Of a DNA stretch of 60,472 bases, positions 34,712-44,316 are shown in pieces. The stretch comes from Prevotella sp. UBA3288 (lineage in GTDB: Bacteria > Bacteroidota > Bacteroidia > Bacteroidales > Bacteroidaceae): contig DETM01000065.1 in NCBI GenBank assembly GCA_002361655.1, forward strand, positions 1-60,472, read 5' to 3'. The translations under genes were made by a program, and so were the position numbers. A model generated the notes under the pieces. The model was not told the origin of the DNA. It did no database searches and was given only the letters and a program-made list of their open reading frames with translations. Position 1 is the first letter of the stretch. Each line of letters begins with the position of its first letter.

Positions 34712-36280
34712 TCAGCCCAGCACTTCGATAGCCTTGCGTGTTCTGCGGATGGTCTCTTCCTTACCGAGGAAGGCCGAGATATCGAACATACCGGGACCCT
34801 TGCCCTCGCCGACGAGTGCCAGTCGCCAGGCGTTCATCACGTTGCCCAGTTTCCAACCTTTCTCTTCAATCCATGCATGCACCTTGGCCTCCTGGTTCTC
34901 CAGCGAGAAGTCGTCGAGGGTCGCAAGATAATCGCACAACTGGCCCAGCACCACGGCCGACGGTATCCGCACCGGGTCTGTAGCATCCCCCTCGGGCAAC
35001 GCCTTCGTCCAGCGCTTCTTGGCCGTCTTCTCGTCGTAGGCTGTCGGTGCCTCGAAGAAGAAGGAGCACAGGGGCCACAACTCCTTGACGAACGACACGC
35101 GGTCTTTCATCATGGCCACCACCTGGGTGATGCGCTCCTTCGAGTCCTTCACGCCATGTTCGCGGCAGATGGGCTCGAAGAGGTCGGCAATCTCCTCGGC
35201 ACTCTTCTTCAGTATATACTCATGGTTGAACCAAATACCTTTCTCGTAGGCGAACTTCGCACCGGCCTTCGAGCATTTCGAGATGTCGAACAGGGGCACC
35301 AACTCGTCGAGCAGGAAGAGTTCCTGCTCGGTGCCGGGGTTCCAGCCCAGCAGTGCCAGAAAGTTGATGACGGCCTCGGGGAAATAGCCCTGTTCGCGGT
35401 AGCCGCTGCAGAACACCTCCTCGCCGGTCTTCTTGTCTATGGAATGCCAGTCGAGGGGGAACACGGGGAAGCCCAGGCGGTCGCCGTCGCGCTTCGACAG
35501 TTTGCCCTTGCCGTCGGGCTTGAGCAGCAGGGGCAGATGGGCAAAGCGCGGCATCGTGTCCTGCCAGCCGAAGGCCTTGTAGAGCAGCACGTGGAGCGGT
35601 GCGCTGGGCAGCCACTCCTCGCCACGGATGACGTGGGTAATCTCCATCAGATGGTCGTCGACGATATTGGCCAGATGATAGGTGGGCAGTTGGTCGGCAC
35701 TCTTGAAGAGCACCTTGTCGTCGAGGATGTCGCTCTTCACCCGCACTTCGCCGCGAATCATATCGTCGACGAGCACCTCCTGGCCGGCGTCGATCTTGAT
35801 GCGCACCACATACTGATGGCCCTCGGCTATCAGGCGCTCCACCTCGTCCTTAGGCAGGGTGAGCGAGTTGCGCATCATCGACCGCGTCTTGTTGTCGTAC
35901 TGGAAATTATCAATCTCCTTGCGCTTGGCCTCGAGTTCCTCAGGGGTGTCGAAGGCGATGTAGGCCTTGCCGTCGTCGAGCAACTGCTGCACATACTTCT
36001 TGTAGATGTCGCGACGCTCACTCTGACGGTAGGGACCGTGGTTGCCGCCGAACGATACGCCCTCGTCGAACGTGATGCCCAGCCAGCGGAAGGCCTCGAT
36101 GATGTAGGCCTCGGCCTCGGGCACGAAGCGGGTGGTATCGGTATCCTCGATGCGGAACACCAGGTCGCCGCCGTGCTGGCGGGCAAAGAGATAATTGTAC
36201 AGAGCGGTGCGCACACCGCCGATATGGAGGGGTCCCGTGGGACTGGGTGCAAAGCGCACCCTCACTTTTCTTTCTGTCAT
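34712..36280 (-). CDS. gltX: Glutamate--tRNA ligase
   Basis: A 522-residue class I aminoacyl-tRNA synthetase. The HIGH-type motif is [10 protein letters not shown] and the KMSKS-type motif is [10 protein letters not shown], with normal spacing; [10 protein letters not shown] and [13 protein letters not shown] are also intact. It charges tRNA-Glu with glutamate for translation. The start is ATG 36280 ([14 protein letters not shown]), which has a TACCTTTG promoter 26 bp upstream; the longer frame runs through the promoter. It heads an operon with waaA, the phosphoesterase, the FMN-binding protein and the sensor kinase. Confidence 0.96.
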   Translation of the reverse strand: MTERKVRVRFAPSPTGPLHIGGVRTALYNYLFARQHGGDLVFRIEDTDTTRFVPEAEAYIIEAFRWLGITFDEGVSFGGNHGPYRQSERRDIYKKYVQQLLDDGKAYIAFDTPEELEAKRKEIDNFQYDNKTRSMMRNSLTLPKDEVERLIAEGHQYVVRIKIDAGQEVLVDDMIRGEVRVKSDILDDKVLFKSADQLPTYHLANIVDDHLMEITHVIRGEEWLPSAPLHVLLYKAFGWQDTMPRFAHLPLLLKPDGKGKLSKRDGDRLGFPVFPLDWHSIDKKTGEEVFCSGYREQGYFPEAVINFLALLGWNPGTEQELFLLDELVPLFDISKCSKAGAKFAYEKGIWFNHEYILKKSAEEIADLFEPICREHGVKDSKERITQVVAMMKDRVSFVKELWPLCSFFFEAPTAYDEKTAKKRWTKALPEGDATDPVRIPSAVVLGQLCDYLATLDDFSLENQEAKVHAWIEEKGWKLGNVMNAWRLALVGEGKGPGMFDISAFLGKEETIRRTRKAIEVLG

Positions 36281-36305
36281 GATCTGTTTTTGAATATTTT
36301 GCCTG

Positions 36306-36313
36306 CAAAGGTA
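36306..36313 (-). promoter_or_regulatory. Promoter -7 element of the gltX operon
   Basis: TACCTTTG on the minus strand, 26 bp before gltX; no matching TTTG at 19-20 bp. It is divergent from the HD gene promoter 45 bp away. Confidence 0.6.
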
Positions 36314-36357
36314 CGAAATAATTCTCAATTCCTAGTTCTTTATTCATATTTATTTAT

Positions 36358-36365
36358 TAACTTTG
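36358..36365 (+). promoter_or_regulatory. Promoter -7 element of the 7TM-HD gene
   Basis: TAACTTTG, 23 bp before the start codon. AAAAGGAG abuts the ATG directly, an unusually close Shine-Dalgarno position. Confidence 0.55.
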
Positions 36366-36388
36366 CAGTCAAATAACAAAAAAAGGAG

Positions 36389-38446
36389 ATGAGAGACTTC
36401 AGATTCAAGATAGAACTGACATGGCGCGACATCCTGATTCGTGTGGCACTGGTCATAGGCACGACGGCAGCCATCGTCTGGTTTATGCCAAGAGACAACA
36501 AGCCGAACTTCAAACTGGAAGTGGGCAAGCCCTGGCGCTACAACGACCTGACAGCCACCTTCGACTTCCCCATACAGCGGAGCGACTCCGCCATCCAAGC
36601 CGAACGGGCCGAGGCCTTGAACAACTACGAGCCGTACTACACGCTGAACAAGCAGACGGCCGCCCGCCAGGAGTTGTTGCTGAACAAGCAGATGGAGAAG
36701 GAAGATGCCGGAATAGGAGCCGTGCTGAAACGGATGATACTGTCGCGGATGCACCATGTCTATGAGCAAGGCATCGTGGACACGAAAGAGCCCATTGGCG
36801 GCGAGGCCGACACAGTGCACACCCTGCGCCGAATAGAGGACAAGAGTACGGCCATCATCAAGGGCAACACGGTGTTCACCCCCCGGCAGGCTTACGAGGA
36901 AATCCTACAGGCGCCCCTCATGCAGCAAAACCAGGACAAGTTGCAGGCCCTGAACCTCAACGACTATATCGTGCCCAACCTGATCTACAACAGTGAGATG
37001 AGCGACTCGGTCAAGGCACAGTTGCTGAGTGAGGTGCCGACCAGCAGCGGTGTCGTACAGCGTGGGCAGAAAATCATCGACCAGGGAAAAATCGTCGACG
37101 AAGAGACCTATCTGGTACTGCTCTCGTTCATGAAAGAGATAGACCGGCGCCATCAGGCTCAGACCGGTTTCAACACGGTCGTCGCGGGCGAGGTGCTCTA
37201 CGTGCTGCTCATCATGGCGGCCTTCACCGTCTTCCTGTCACTCTACCGGAAGGACTACTTAGAGGAGATGCGGTCCACCGGCATGCTCTACGCCCTGGTG
37301 GTAGTCTCTACGGTCATGGCATCGCTCATGGTCGACCACAACGTGCTACACGTCTACATCCTGCCCTTCGTCATCGTACCTATCTTTATCAGGGTGTTCA
37401 TGGACTCCAGGACAGCCTTCATGGCCCATTCGGCCATCATACTCATCTGTGCCGGCATACTGCAGAAGCCGCTGGAGTTCATCGTCGTAGAGATGGCGGC
37501 AGGTCTGGCTGCCATCTTCTCGCTGAGGGAGATGTCGTCGCGCTCACAACTGTTCTGGACAGCCACGGCAGCCACGGCCTCGGCGATGCTTGCCAACCTG
37601 AGCATCTTCCTGATTCGCAACAACGACTTCAGCCACCTCGACGCCAGCGAATATATCTACCTGGCCATCTGCGGCATCGTCATCTTCTGCAGTTACCCCC
37701 TGCTCTACCTGATTGAGAAATTCTTCGGGTTCATCTCCGACATCACACTCATCGAACTGTCGGACATGAACAAGGAGTTGCTGCGCAAGATGAGCGAGGT
37801 GGCTCCCGGCACCTTCCAGCACAGCATACAGGTGGGCAACCTGGCTGCCGAGATAGCACGGCGCATCAATGCCAACCCGCAACTGGTGCGCACCGGTGCC
37901 CTCTACCACGACATCGGCAAGATACAGAATCCGATCTATTTCACCGAAAACCAGTCGGGCGGCATCAACCCCCACAACCAACTGTCGTACATCGAGAGTG
38001 CGCAGATGATTATCAGCCACGTGACCGAGGGTCTCAAACTGGCCGACAAGTACAACCTGCCCGTGCAGATTCGCGACCTCATTGCCACCCACCACGGACA
38101 GGGCAAGGCTAAATACTTCTTTATAAAATATAAGAATGAACATCCCGACGAACCGGTCGACGACCTGCTGTTCACCTACCCCGGCCCCAATCCCTTTACG
38201 AAGGAACAAGCCATCCTGATGATGGCCGATGCCGTGGAAGCCGCCTCACGCTCGCTGCCCGACTACACCGAACAGAGCATCCGCACACTGGTCAACCGCA
38301 TCATCGACTCGATGGTCGACGACGGATTCTTCCGCGAGTGCCCCATCACCTTCCGCGACATCCAGTATGCCAAGACAGTGCTCATCGAGAAACTCAAGAC
38401 CATCTACCACACCCGCATCAGTTATCCGGAGATGAAGAAGGCGTAA
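36389..38446 (+). CDS. 7TM-HD phosphohydrolase (PgpH-type c-di-AMP phosphodiesterase)
   Basis: A 685-residue protein with one N-terminal membrane helix, an extracytoplasmic 7TMR-HDED domain (about 45-270), a bundle of about seven membrane helices (about 275-465) and a cytoplasmic HD domain (about 485-680). The HD metal site is intact in LYHDIGKIQNP (near residue 505) with IATHHGQGK further on. PgpH of Listeria hydrolyses c-di-AMP to pApA; the Bacteroidota homologues share the architecture. Whether this strain makes c-di-AMP cannot be judged from the window. The stop codon lies in a 25-bp tandem duplication. Confidence 0.9.
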   Translation: MRDFRFKIELTWRDILIRVALVIGTTAAIVWFMPRDNKPNFKLEVGKPWRYNDLTATFDFPIQRSDSAIQAERAEALNNYEPYYTLNKQTAARQELLLNKQMEKEDAGIGAVLKRMILSRMHHVYEQGIVDTKEPIGGEADTVHTLRRIEDKSTAIIKGNTVFTPRQAYEEILQAPLMQQNQDKLQALNLNDYIVPNLIYNSEMSDSVKAQLLSEVPTSSGVVQRGQKIIDQGKIVDEETYLVLLSFMKEIDRRHQAQTGFNTVVAGEVLYVLLIMAAFTVFLSLYRKDYLEEMRSTGMLYALVVVSTVMASLMVDHNVLHVYILPFVIVPIFIRVFMDSRTAFMAHSAIILICAGILQKPLEFIVVEMAAGLAAIFSLREMSSRSQLFWTATAATASAMLANLSIFLIRNNDFSHLDASEYIYLAICGIVIFCSYPLLYLIEKFFGFISDITLIELSDMNKELLRKMSEVAPGTFQHSIQVGNLAAEIARRINANPQLVRTGALYHDIGKIQNPIYFTENQSGGINPHNQLSYIESAQMIISHVTEGLKLADKYNLPVQIRDLIATHHGQGKAKYFFIKYKNEHPDEPVDDLLFTYPGPNPFTKEQAILMMADAVEAASRSLPDYTEQSIRTLVNRIIDSMVDDGFFRECPITFRDIQYAKTVLIEKLKTIYHTRISYPEMKKA

Positions 38447-38480
38447 GGCGTACATCCTGAAGATGGCGTAAGGCGTACAT
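38434..38480. repeat. 25-bp tandem duplication over a stop codon
   Basis: The 22-mer at 38434-38455 recurs at 38459-38480 with one mismatch. The first copy holds the TAA of the 7TM-HD gene. Each copy contains GGCGTAAGGCGTAC, itself a doubled heptamer. Confidence 0.88.
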
Positions 38481-38495
38481 TTGACACTCTATTTT

Positions 38496-38581
38496 CTGCA
38501 CAGGCTGCACGATTTGTGCAAGACTGTGCAGATTTATAGTTAATATTCCTTAAAGGCTGCACACTTTTTCAAGAAGTGTGC
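38496..38581. promoter_or_regulatory. Nested dyads upstream of the FadL-type gene
   Basis: CTGCACAG (38496-38503) pairs with CTGTGCAG (38524-38531); inside it TGCAC (38506-38510) pairs with GTGCA (38516-38520). A third dyad, GCACACTT/AAGTGTGC (38559-38566 and 38574-38581), covers the expected -33 region. All three use the TGTGCA/TGCACA element, which suggests operator sites for one regulator. Confidence 0.6.
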
Positions 38582-38592
38582 GATAGAATACT

Positions 38593-38600
38593 TACCTTTG
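38593..38600 (+). promoter_or_regulatory. Promoter -7 element of the FadL-type gene
   Basis: TACCTTTG, 33 bp before the start codon, 11 bp after the last dyad. Confidence 0.65.
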
Positions 38601-38633
38601 CAGCCGTTTTTAACAAAAGTTTGTTTAAAGGAT

Positions 38634-40247
38634 ATGAAAACAATGAAATCGATGCTGCTCGGCGTGATGCTGACGGCTGCAACGACCACCGCCCTGGCCG
38701 GTGGTATTCTGACCAACACAAATCAAAGTATTGATTTTCTTAGAAATCCCTCCCGCGATGCCTCTATCGGCCTCGACGGTGTCTACTCCAATCCTGCCGG
38801 TGTGGTATTCCTGCCCGAAGGTTTCCATCTGGGCTTCAACTGGCAGTATGCCCACCAGACACGTACCATCACTTCCACCAACCCCATGCTCGCCCTGGGC
38901 CGCAAGAACGACGGCCTGGACACCAAGCGTTTTGAGGGTGTGGCCGATGCCCCGTTCATCCCATCGATACAGGCCGCCTACAATACCGGCAACTGGAGCA
39001 TCCAGTTCAACTTCTCGGTACCCGGCGGCGGCGGCTCCTGCGAATACAACGACGGCTTAGGCTCGTTTGAGAGTGTCGTCGGCGGCATTGCCGGCAGTTT
39101 CATCACCCTGGACGGCATGGCCAGCCAACTGAACGGGCTGAGCCGCCAACTGGCCCCCGTCTACACGATGTTCGGACAGGCTGCACCTGCCGCCATCGGC
39201 AATACCGGCGTTGTGGGCTACGACATGGACGGCTACATGCAGGGACGCCAGTACTATTTCGGTTTCCAACTGGGTAGTGCCTACAAGATCAATGAGCACC
39301 TGTCGGTCTACGGCGGTCTGCGTCTGCTCTACGGCACTGCCACCTACAGGGCCAAGATCAGTAATATCATGGTGCGCACCGGAAACGGCTATGAAGACTT
39401 CGGCTCGTTTCTGCCCAAGGTTCCCGTCCAGGCTCAGGAGAATGCCGCTGCGGCCCAGCAGCATCTGAACCTGATCAACCAACTGGAGCAGGTGCAAGGC
39501 GGACTGACGCCGGAACTGGAGAGTGCACGAGACGCGCTAGTCAGCGGACTGGCAACCCTGGAGGCAAGTCAGGGCCAACTGGCCACGCTGAGCAAATACT
39601 CTGAGGGTGTGAACCTGCTGTGCAACCAGAGCAGCGTCGGTGTGGCCCCCGTCATCAGCATCGACTATAAACTGAACGACCAGTTCAACTTCGCCGCCAA
39701 GTACGAGTTCAAGACACAGATCCGCATGAAGAACGAGTCGACGGTGAACAAGGCCAGCGAGATTCCCGCTGTCAATAAGTTCCGCGACGGCGAGAATGTC
39801 AACGAGGACATGCCAGCCCTGCTGACCGTCGGTGCCATGTGGAGTCCCATCGAGGTCATCCGCATCAATGGCGGCTGGCACCACTACTTCGACAAGAGTG
39901 CCCGCTGGTACAACAATGCGGAGCAACTGCTGAGCCACGACAGCAACGAGTTCCTGCTCGGTGGCGAATGGGATGTGAACGACCGCTTCACGGTGTCCAT
40001 CGGCGGACAGTTGACCCGCTACGGACTGACCGACCAATACATGAACGACATGTCGTTCGTGACCGACAGTTACAGCATCGGCTTCGGTGCCAACTACAAG
40101 GCCAACGACCATATCACGCTGAAGGCCGGCTACTTCCAGACCGACTACGAGGACTATGACCGTGTGAGTCAGGAGAATCCGCGCATCAGCGACTCGTTTA
40201 CCCGTACCAACCGTGTGTTCGGCCTGGGTATCGAGGTGGCCCTCTAA
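38634..40247 (+). CDS. OmpP1/FadL-family outer membrane transporter
   Basis: A 537-residue beta-barrel with a signal peptide (MKTMKSMLLGVMLTAATTTALAGG). After it comes NTNQSIDFLRNPSRDASIGLDGVYSNPAG, the N-terminal hatch signature of FadL-like proteins, and alternating barrel strands to a C-terminal strand ending in an aliphatic-rich GIEVAL. FadL-type channels bring hydrophobic compounds such as long-chain fatty acids or aromatics across the outer membrane; the substrate here is unknown. ATG 38634 is chosen because the longer frame begins in the promoter. It is monocistronic and convergent with priA. Confidence 0.85.
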   Translation: MKTMKSMLLGVMLTAATTTALAGGILTNTNQSIDFLRNPSRDASIGLDGVYSNPAGVVFLPEGFHLGFNWQYAHQTRTITSTNPMLALGRKNDGLDTKRFEGVADAPFIPSIQAAYNTGNWSIQFNFSVPGGGGSCEYNDGLGSFESVVGGIAGSFITLDGMASQLNGLSRQLAPVYTMFGQAAPAAIGNTGVVGYDMDGYMQGRQYYFGFQLGSAYKINEHLSVYGGLRLLYGTATYRAKISNIMVRTGNGYEDFGSFLPKVPVQAQENAAAAQQHLNLINQLEQVQGGLTPELESARDALVSGLATLEASQGQLATLSKYSEGVNLLCNQSSVGVAPVISIDYKLNDQFNFAAKYEFKTQIRMKNESTVNKASEIPAVNKFRDGENVNEDMPALLTVGAMWSPIEVIRINGGWHHYFDKSARWYNNAEQLLSHDSNEFLLGGEWDVNDRFTVSIGGQLTRYGLTDQYMNDMSFVTDSYSIGFGANYKANDHITLKAGYFQTDYEDYDRVSQENPRISDSFTRTNRVFGLGIEVAL

Positions 40248-40269
40248 ACTCTAAAGAAAGAAACAGGAA

Positions 40270-42531
40270 CTACTGCGGATCGACGTCGTAGTAGATCTGA
40301 AGCGAACTGTAGCGCTTGTCTTGCAGCATCTGCTGCTGGGCAAGCGCTAAATATTGGCGCACCCGGGCCATGTCGATGCCCGTCTCCAGTTTGAGCACAA
40401 TCTTACGGATGCTCAGGGTTTTCACCCGGGAGACAGCCGGTTTGTCGGGACCCAGCACCCGACTGCCGAACCACTGGCGCAAACGGGTGCCCATCTCAAT
40501 GCCCGCCGTGGTGACCACCGCGTCGTGACGATGTTTCAGATAGACATAGATAAGCCGGTAGAACGGCGGATAGCGGAAGGCTTGCCGCTCGGCGGCCTGG
40601 TCGTTATAGAACGATGTGTAGTCGTTGCGCACCACTTGCTGAATGACCGGCAAGGCAGGACTCTTCGTCTGCAGGATGACCAGTCCGCGTCGGCCTTTCC
40701 GACCGGCACGGCCGCTGACCTGTGCCATCATCATAAAGGCATGTTCATAGGCCCGGAAGTCAGGCTGGTTCAACATGCCGTCGGCATGGAGGATACCCAC
40801 CACGCTGACACGGTCGAAGTCGAGGCCCTTGCTGATCATCTGTGTGCCGATGAGCAGGTTGGTACGGCCGCTGGCAAAATCGGTGATGATACGTTCATAG
40901 GCATTGCGGGTACGGGTCGTATCCAGATCCATCCGCGCCACCCGGGCCTCAGGGAATATCTCGCGTATCTCATCTTCTATCTTTTCAGTACCATAGCCGC
41001 GGTCTCTCAGATGCTTGTTGCCGCAGGCCGGGCACTCCGCCGGTATCTGATAAGTGAAACCGCAATAGTGGCAGGTCAGTTGGTTGAGATTGCGGTGAAG
41101 GGTCAGACTGACATCGCAGTGTTCGCAACGCGGCACCCATCCGCACTGACTGCACTCCAGCATCGGTGCCCAGCCCCGACGGTTCTGAAACAGGATGGCT
41201 TGCTCGCCACGCTCCAGAGCCTCGCGAACTTTCGACAGCAGCAGGGGCGAGAAGGGGCCATGCATCATCTTCCGACGTTGCAGGTCTTTCGTATCGACCA
41301 CCTGTATCTCGGGCAGTTCGATACCCTGATAGCGTTCGGTCAGCGTGACGAGGCCATATTTACCCGTCTGGGCATTATGATAGGACTCGAGCGACGGTGT
41401 GGCCGTGCCGAGGAGCGTCTTTGCACCGAGCATGATAGCCGCTGAACGGGCATGATAGCGGGGCGACGGGTCTTGCTGCTTGTAACTGGTCTCATGTTCC
41501 TCGTCGACGATGACAAGGCCCAGCCGCTGGAAGGGCAGGAAGACGGCGCTGCGTGCACCCAAGATGACATCGTAGGGATTGGCCGACAGTTGTTTCTGCC
41601 AGATCTCCACCCGCTCGGCATCACTATACTTCGAATGGTAGATGCCCAGTCGATGACCAAAGACGCGCTGCAGACGTTGCATCATCTGCACGGTGAGGGC
41701 TATCTCGGGCAAGAGGTAGAGCACCTGGCGGTGCTGTTCCAACTCGCGCTGGATGAGATGGATGTAGATTTCGGTCTTGCCGCTGGAGGTCACGCCATGC
41801 AGCAGCGTGACCCGCTTCTTCATAAACGACAAGAGGATACGGTTGTAGGCCTCCTGCTGAACGTCGTTCAGTGGCTTGATGCTCTCCGGATGGGGCTCGC
41901 CGCCGTGGTTCAGCCGCCCCACTTCTACCTCGTAGGTCTCCAGCAGGCCGCGCTTGACCAACTGACTGATGACGGGCAGCGTGGTCTCGGCAGCATTCAT
42001 CAGTTCCTCGCGGGTAATCTCAAGCACCGGCTCACGACATTCGTTGCCGTCGATGGTGTCCCACCGGGAGAGAGAAAGATAGGCGATGAAAGCCTCCTGC
42101 TGCTTGGCCGCCCGGGCCAGCATGTTGAGGGCCACATGGAGCGTGGGTTCATTGCGATACGGTTCGGTAAGCCGGATATAGGTCTCAGTGCGGGGTTTAT
42201 AACCATCCTCGGCTTTCAGGCCGGCAGGCAGGGCCGCCTTGTAGACCTCGCCGAGGGGCGACATATAGTAGTCGGCTATCCACAGCCACTGCTTCAACTG
42301 CGAGGGCAGCAGGATGGGCGATGCGTCGAGTATCTGCTGGATGGGCTTCACCTCGTAGCCTTGCGGACTGTCGTTGTGCAGTCGGGAGACAATGCCTACA
42401 TAAGTCTTATTGCGTCCGAACGACACCAACACACGTACCCCCTCTTTCACCCGGTCCTGCATCGCGGCAGGTACGGCATAGGTGAAAACACCGTCGAGCG
42501 GCACGGGCAATATGATGTCAGCGTAGTCCAA
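40270..42531 (-). CDS. priA: Primosomal protein N' (replication restart helicase)
   Basis: A 753-residue PriA, a 3'-5' helicase that reloads the replisome at stalled forks. Walker A is GVTSSGKTEIY, Walker B is VIVDEEHE, and four Cys pairs in CSQCGWVPRCEHCD and CHYCG...CPACG bind two zinc ions between the helicase lobes; GRAGRKGRRG is helicase motif VI. The start is TTG 42531 (TTGGACTACGC), because no ATG precedes the family start sequence DYADIILPVPL. This start lies in a 26-bp tandem duplication that also contains the stop of the upstream barrel gene. It is the last gene of the T9SS operon. Confidence 0.94.
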   Translation of the reverse strand: MDYADIILPVPLDGVFTYAVPAAMQDRVKEGVRVLVSFGRNKTYVGIVSRLHNDSPQGYEVKPIQQILDASPILLPSQLKQWLWIADYYMSPLGEVYKAALPAGLKAEDGYKPRTETYIRLTEPYRNEPTLHVALNMLARAAKQQEAFIAYLSLSRWDTIDGNECREPVLEITREELMNAAETTLPVISQLVKRGLLETYEVEVGRLNHGGEPHPESIKPLNDVQQEAYNRILLSFMKKRVTLLHGVTSSGKTEIYIHLIQRELEQHRQVLYLLPEIALTVQMMQRLQRVFGHRLGIYHSKYSDAERVEIWQKQLSANPYDVILGARSAVFLPFQRLGLVIVDEEHETSYKQQDPSPRYHARSAAIMLGAKTLLGTATPSLESYHNAQTGKYGLVTLTERYQGIELPEIQVVDTKDLQRRKMMHGPFSPLLLSKVREALERGEQAILFQNRRGWAPMLECSQCGWVPRCEHCDVSLTLHRNLNQLTCHYCGFTYQIPAECPACGNKHLRDRGYGTEKIEDEIREIFPEARVARMDLDTTRTRNAYERIITDFASGRTNLLIGTQMISKGLDFDRVSVVGILHADGMLNQPDFRAYEHAFMMMAQVSGRAGRKGRRGLVILQTKSPALPVIQQVVRNDYTSFYNDQAAERQAFRYPPFYRLIYVYLKHRHDAVVTTAGIEMGTRLRQWFGSRVLGPDKPAVSRVKTLSIRKIVLKLETGIDMARVRQYLALAQQQMLQDKRYSSLQIYYDVDPQ

Positions 42532-42565
42532 TATTAAAAGATGTCAGCGTAGTCCAATATTAAAA
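42514..42565. repeat. Exact 26-bp tandem duplication over the priA start and upstream stop
   Basis: 42514-42539 and 42540-42565 are identical. The unit covers TTTTAATATTGGACTACGC on the coding strand, so both the stop of the barrel gene and the TTG start of priA are doubled. The extra copy reads TTG to TAA in seven codons. Confidence 0.95.
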
Positions 42566-43189
42566 GATGTAGGTCAACGAGACCGACCAGGCATTCATGT
42601 CTGATTTGGCATTCTGCAGGCGATGGGCCACACCGTATTCTCCGATGCGGCTCCAAGTGAAGTCGGCCGTCTTACCCAGCGGCACATTGTAGTAGACGGC
42701 TGCCTCCAGATGGCTGCCGACCTGTACGCCGGCACCGAAGTTCAGGCTCAGTTTGGTGTCCTGCAGGGCGAAATGATAGTCGTTGCGGTCACGGTCGCTC
42801 CAGTCGTAAGTAGAAGAGCCGAGATTGAAGGCCAGTTGCGGACCGGCACTGGCAAAGATACCGACGGCCCCGAGCAGATGGATGCCGGCCCTCACATTAC
42901 CCGGCAGGATGACAGACTTCTGAGTAATCGACTCTTCCTGCACTTTGAGTGTGCGCTGACTGTAAAGCACGGAAGCATCGACACTGAGGAATGGCAGAGG
43001 CGTAGAAATACGCAGTGTAGGCCCGACGAAGAAACCGGCCCGATTAGAAGCACTGAGCAGGTCGCTGTTGAACTCCATACTGATGACATCAACACCTCCA
43101 CGCAGGCCGACCTTCACCTGCGAAAACGATGGTACGGCGAAAAGCCATACCATCATTACTATAAGTACTGTATAGGATCGTCTGCCCAT
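42560..43189 (-). CDS. PorT-family-like outer membrane beta-barrel protein
   Basis: A 209-residue protein with a signal peptide (MGRRSYTVLIVMMVWLFAVPSFS) and eight or so amphipathic strands starting QVKVGLRGGVDVISMEF and ending in WSVSLTYIF, the aromatic C-terminus of outer membrane barrels. It resembles the outer membrane beta-barrel family that includes PorT of the T9SS, but I cannot tell PorT from a general small barrel by eye. It lies 9 bp after porN, within the T9SS operon, so a secretion role is likely. Confidence 0.65.
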   Translation of the reverse strand: MGRRSYTVLIVMMVWLFAVPSFSQVKVGLRGGVDVISMEFNSDLLSASNRAGFFVGPTLRISTPLPFLSVDASVLYSQRTLKVQEESITQKSVILPGNVRAGIHLLGAVGIFASAGPQLAFNLGSSTYDWSDRDRNDYHFALQDTKLSLNFGAGVQVGSHLEAAVYYNVPLGKTADFTWSRIGEYGVAHRLQNAKSDMNAWSVSLTYIF

Positions 43190-43198
43190 AAACTCTGA

Positions 43199-44275
43199 CT
43201 AATGACGCTCACGGCGTACCGAGACACGTGGTGACGACGAGCCGCCCGACGAAGATTTCGAGCCCTTGCTACGGCTGGCACTCGACGAACGGCTCTTGCG
43301 CTCTTTCTTCACCTTGGTCTGCTTGGGGTCGATACTGGCTATGCTGTCCAGCGAGTCGCGCTTGGCCTTGTCGCCGAAGATGTTGTTACGGAAGGTTTCC
43401 AGTTCTTTCTCAATACGTTTCTGTTCAGAGGTCAACTTCGTGGAGTCGTTGCCGGCAATCTGAGCCAGCGTCTTGCCCAGACGGTTGGCTGTCTTGTAGA
43501 TAGTACCCTTATACTTGTTGAGCGTGAAATAGTCGTCGAGGTTCATCACGGCGGCATCGTTCACATCGCTGGTCTTCACCGACTGACGGCTCAGGTAGGG
43601 CTCCACCTCGGAATATTTCACCCAAAAGAGGGGATACTTGGCCGCCTCGCCACCGAAGTCGTCCTCGCGGAGCATCACCGGGCAGATGGCCTGCGGCTTG
43701 ATGTGGAACGACGAGTTGGCCTGGTCGTAGTAGGCGCTCTCCTTCAGATAGTACATCTTCACTTCTGCCGAAGGGATGTCGCTGTTCTCCACCTTCAGTT
43801 TGCCGTCTTTCTCCTCGTACCAGATGTGGTAGTTGTCGAGCACGGTCTTCATGTCGACCTTGGCAGTGGCATCGAGCACCTCGTTGCCGTCGAGACGATA
43901 CTCGTAGACGGGGATATAACCATTGAGGGCCAGTTTGAAGATATAGGTGAACAGGTTGAGTTGCTTGCCCACAGGCTCCACAGGGTCGTAGAGTCCGGCA
44001 TTCGCCTCATCGTTGAGGTTAATCTCCCTATAGATATCGCGTCGCCACACCACATCCTCCGGCATATCGAGTGCCGTGGGATACTTGATTCGCATACGCT
44101 GGGTCATGCCCTGACCGCTGGACTGCTGCTGTTGCTTCTTCTGTTCCGTCTGCTGCTGCACACGGCTCTTCTTAGGCTGGGCGGCCATAGTGAAAGGCAT
44201 AAAGGTGAACAGGTAAAAAAGCAGAACTCCTTTTACCACGCCTATTACCATACCATTCGACTTACCTTGTTTCAT
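43199..44275 (-). CDS. porN: T9SS ring protein PorN/GldN
   Basis: A 358-residue periplasmic protein with a signal peptide (about 1-32), a Gln-rich linker, and the GldN/PorN domain (about 60-320) recognisable from MPEDVVWRRDIYREINLND and YPLFWVKYSEVEPYLSRQ. PorN associates with lipoprotein PorK to form the periplasmic ring of the type IX secretion system. The tail after about residue 320 is a Ser/Lys/Arg-rich low-complexity stretch (SRSSSASRSKGSKSSSGG) of unknown use. It follows porM by 41 bp. Confidence 0.9.
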   Translation of the reverse strand: MKQGKSNGMVIGVVKGVLLFYLFTFMPFTMAAQPKKSRVQQQTEQKKQQQQSSGQGMTQRMRIKYPTALDMPEDVVWRRDIYREINLNDEANAGLYDPVEPVGKQLNLFTYIFKLALNGYIPVYEYRLDGNEVLDATAKVDMKTVLDNYHIWYEEKDGKLKVENSDIPSAEVKMYYLKESAYYDQANSSFHIKPQAICPVMLREDDFGGEAAKYPLFWVKYSEVEPYLSRQSVKTSDVNDAAVMNLDDYFTLNKYKGTIYKTANRLGKTLAQIAGNDSTKLTSEQKRIEKELETFRNNIFGDKAKRDSLDSIASIDPKQTKVKKERKSRSSSASRSKGSKSSSGGSSSPRVSVRRERH

Positions 44276-44316
44276 AATATCTTGTTTTTCTTTCTTTCCT
44301 AATTATTTATTCAGCC

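Noticed and set aside
34877..36376. 499-codon plus-strand ORF
   Set aside because: Antisense shadow of gltX.
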